Source of the DNA: CAZOOK01 sp964581385
Lineage (GTDB): Bacteria; Pseudomonadota; Gammaproteobacteria; Nevskiales; Nevskiaceae
Assembly (NCBI GenBank): GCA_964581385.1
Contig: CAZOOK010000008.1
Location: 62,001-126,000, forward strand
Length of the DNA: 64,000 bases
Direction: 5' to 3'
A program made the position numbers and the translations under genes. The notes below the pieces were generated by a model. That model saw only the letters and a program-made list of their open reading frames with translations. It made no database searches and was not told where the DNA came from. Within the stretch, counting starts at the first letter, position 1. Each line of letters begins with the position of its first letter. Shown here piece by piece: positions 62,329 to 64,000 of the stretch.

Positions 62329-63519
62329 TTAAGTGGACTTCGCCGCCGCGCCGGCGGCGGGCAGCGGCGTCGCCTTCACCGGCGCGCCGGGTTTGAGGCG
62401 CTGGATGCCGTCGACGATGACAATGTCGCCGACCGTGAGTCCCTGCTGCACCAGCCAGTCGTTATCGATGCGCGGGCCCATGCGCACGTCACGCTGCTGC
62501 GCTTTGCCATCGGCATCCACGATCCACACGTAATTCTTGCCCTGCAAATCCTGGATTGCGCGCTGTGGCAGCACAATGGCATTGGGTTCCTGCTGCGCCG
62601 TCACCTGCACGCGTGCGAATTGGCCCGCGTGCAGCAGCTTCTGCGGATTCGGCACTTCCAGACGGATCGCCAGCGTACCGGTGCGCTGGTCGACCGCAGG
62701 ATCGACATAGTTGAGCTTGAGCGGCTGACTGTATTCCGAACCATCGGCGAGGAACATCCGGAATGGCGGCGCAGTCTTGGTGTCCTGGTTGGGCGCACGG
62801 CCCAACTGGCGTTGCACACTCAGCATCCGTTGCTCGCTGATGCTGAAATTCACGTACATGCGATCGGTCTGGTACACAGTGGTCAGCAGTGTGGTATTGG
62901 CAGTTGCGAGCCCGCCCAGACGCAATTGCGCGCGCCCCATAACCCCATTGATCGGACTGGTCAGCGTGGCATAACCAAGGTTGAGTTCAGCACTCCTGAC
63001 GGCGGCGCGGCCCGCGTCCACGGAAGCCAGGTTGGCGGCGTTCTTGGCCACGACGGCATCCAGTTCCTGCAGACTGACGGCGTCGATCGCGGATAGCGAT
63101 TGGGCGCGCGCCAGATCACGTTGCGATTGCACCAGCGCCGCCTGATTCTGTTCCAGCGCCGCCTTGGCTTGAGCAAGCGCGACGATATAGGGTTCCCGGT
63201 CAATCACGAACAAGACATCGCCGATCTTGATAGGCTCGCCCTCGACGGCGACAGCCTTCTCGAGCACGCCGCCGACACGCGAACGAATCTCCACGGTATT
63301 GATCGCCTCGGTTTCGGCGACGTAGTCCTCAGTCACGGTCGCCGCATGCGGCGTCACGGTGACCACCGCCACTTCCTGTGGGGGCGGCGCCGGGGGAGCA
63401 CCTTTGGAACAAGCGGCGAGAAAAACCATGCAAACCGCACCGGCGAAAACCGCCCGGAAAACTCCCCAGAAAACTCTGTTACGGTTTGCGAACCAAGCTG
63501 TCCTTGTCTGCAGTCCCAT
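62329..63519 (-). CDS. RND efflux membrane fusion lipoprotein
   Basis: 396 residues. A basic N terminus, a hydrophobic helix and lipobox LAAC (Cys37), then the lipoyl-like motif VRSRVGGVLEKAVAVEGEPIK-type, a coiled-coil hairpin (about 115-180) and beta-barrel domains (VLPQRAIQDLQGKNYVWIV). First gene of the operon; no TetR or other regulator is encoded next to it. A lone adaptor-pump-channel set next to the RiPP cluster could serve self-resistance, but this is only a position argument. Confidence 0.93.
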   Translation of the reverse strand: MGLQTRTAWFANRNRVFWGVFRAVFAGAVCMVFLAACSKGAPPAPPPQEVAVVTVTPHAATVTEDYVAETEAINTVEIRSRVGGVLEKAVAVEGEPIKIGDVLFVIDREPYIVALAQAKAALEQNQAALVQSQRDLARAQSLSAIDAVSLQELDAVVAKNAANLASVDAGRAAVRSAELNLGYATLTSPINGVMGRAQLRLGGLATANTTLLTTVYQTDRMYVNFSISEQRMLSVQRQLGRAPNQDTKTAPPFRMFLADGSEYSQPLKLNYVDPAVDQRTGTLAIRLEVPNPQKLLHAGQFARVQVTAQQEPNAIVLPQRAIQDLQGKNYVWIVDADGKAQQRDVRMGPRIDNDWLVQQGLTVGDIVIVDGIQRLKPGAPVKATPLPAAGAAAKST

Positions 63520-63785
63520 GGTTCACCTGTTCAGGATCGGGTCACAGGACGAGCCCACTGTGTTGGGAGCGGTCAACAAATCCATACTCCGTAGAATAAA
63601 AAGCAGTCTCTATCTTTGCATCTACTGAATTGTATATTAGCGCGCACCACAGGCTCCGCCGAGAAAATCGTCGCGAACTTTCAGCATCGCATCTGAATGT
63701 ACGAGCACATCGGTAGCAGTGATCCACCCCATGCGACAAGCGTAAACTGCTGGAGTTCACCGCGTGGAATACTCTTGCTGCCGGA
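63520..63785. other. Intergenic stretch upstream of the RND operon
   Basis: 266 bases, AT-rich at 63580-63645 and therefore a likely promoter region for the pump operon. No gene, RNA or repeat seen. Confidence 0.4.
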
Positions 63786-64000
63786 TCAGTGAAAATCACG
63801 CGAGTCGGCTTTCAGACCGCCGAGCCAGGCACTGCGGTCTTCCACACGGCGTGCAATCACGTTAATCACACCCTGCTCGCTTTGCAGCTGGCCGCTGACT
63901 ACCATCAGTCTCGAGCCCAGAATCGCCTCACGCTGCGACTCCATCACCTTCGGCCAGATAATGAGATTTGTCGTTCCCGTTTCATCCTCGAGTGTCGCAA
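63786..64000 (-). CDS. dnaE2: Error-prone DNA polymerase DnaE2, C-terminal part (runs off the window)
   Basis: The minus strand from the window edge reads 71 codons to a TGA at 63786-63788. The residues LEDETGTTNLIIWPKVMESQ, REAILGSRLMVVSGQLQSEQ and the end ARRVEDRSAWLGGLKADSRD-FH match the OB-fold C terminus of DnaE2/ImuC. The FH end is typical. The 5' part is outside the window. ImuA and ImuB would be expected upstream on the minus strand. Confidence 0.85.
   Translation of the reverse strand, partial: ATLEDETGTTNLIIWPKVMESQREAILGSRLMVVSGQLQSEQGVINVIARRVEDRSAWLGGLKADSRDFH

Noticed and set aside
1..64000. CRISPR arrays, rRNA genes, prophage or integron structures
   Set aside because: I saw no regular short repeats with spacers, no rRNA sequence, no integrase gene and no phage structural genes.

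Overview
The window looks like chromosomal DNA of a GC-rich gammaproteobacterium. The housekeeping genes (purM-purN, guaB divergent from xseA, rdgC, the Hsp15 gene hslR, clpB, tadA, dnaE2) fit the Nevskiales / Steroidobacterales / Xanthomonadales side of the class, but this placement is an inference from gene content and base composition only. The first gene and the last gene run off the window edges.

Layout. 1-9.8 kb is core metabolism: an MBL-fold hydrolase, a GNAT acetyltransferase, purine synthesis (purN, purM, guaB), xseA, a secreted PHB-depolymerase-like esterase, rdgC, a tRNA-Glu(CTC) and hslR. 10-17.7 kb holds an iron-sulfur-type cysH, a K+-channel/RCK protein, a diguanylate cyclase, a glutathione peroxidase, a MOSC protein, and a Baeyer-Villiger-type monooxygenase divergent from a TetR regulator with two matching operator-like sites. 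clpB follows at 17.8-20.4 kb. 20.5-27.4 kb is a MoxR/DUF58/DUF4350/DUF4129 operon converging on a SpoIIM-RDD pair. 27.6-33.6 kb is a signalling cassette: hybrid histidine kinase, single-domain response regulator, and a REC-REC-PAS-GGDEF-EAL protein. tadA and a SulP transporter lead into a decayed stretch (36.1-37.4 kb) with an IS5-type transposase scar, a second secreted esterase, and an IS3-type scar that has cut off an APS-kinase-like gene.

The notable system lies at 39.6-57.6 kb. It is a RiPP (ribosomally made, post-translationally modified peptide) cluster. It has two precursor peptides with nearly identical Nif11-type leaders (66 of 76 residues the same by my count) and unrelated Val/Ile/Thr-rich cores. 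The candidate tailoring enzymes are a PoyD-type radical SAM epimerase, an Asp/Asn-hydroxylase-fold 2OG oxygenase, a GNAT-like protein, a class I methyltransferase, a MetX-fold protein whose nucleophile is Cys instead of Ser, two sulfotransferase-like proteins and a lipoprotein hydrolase. Export genes are a complete NHLM-type set: a C39-peptidase ABC transporter, a second large ABC transporter, an HlyD adaptor and a TolC-like channel. No lanthionine synthetase, cyclodehydratase or radical SAM methyltransferase is present. The most likely product is a D-amino-acid-containing, hydrophobic, possibly acylated, hydroxylated or sulfated linear peptide made from two cores. This enzyme combination is not one I recognise from a described pathway. 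The cores contain no Asp, Asn, Tyr or Cys, so several enzymes must act on unusual residues.

57.7-63.5 kb is a tripartite RND efflux operon, and the window closes with the last 71 codons of dnaE2.
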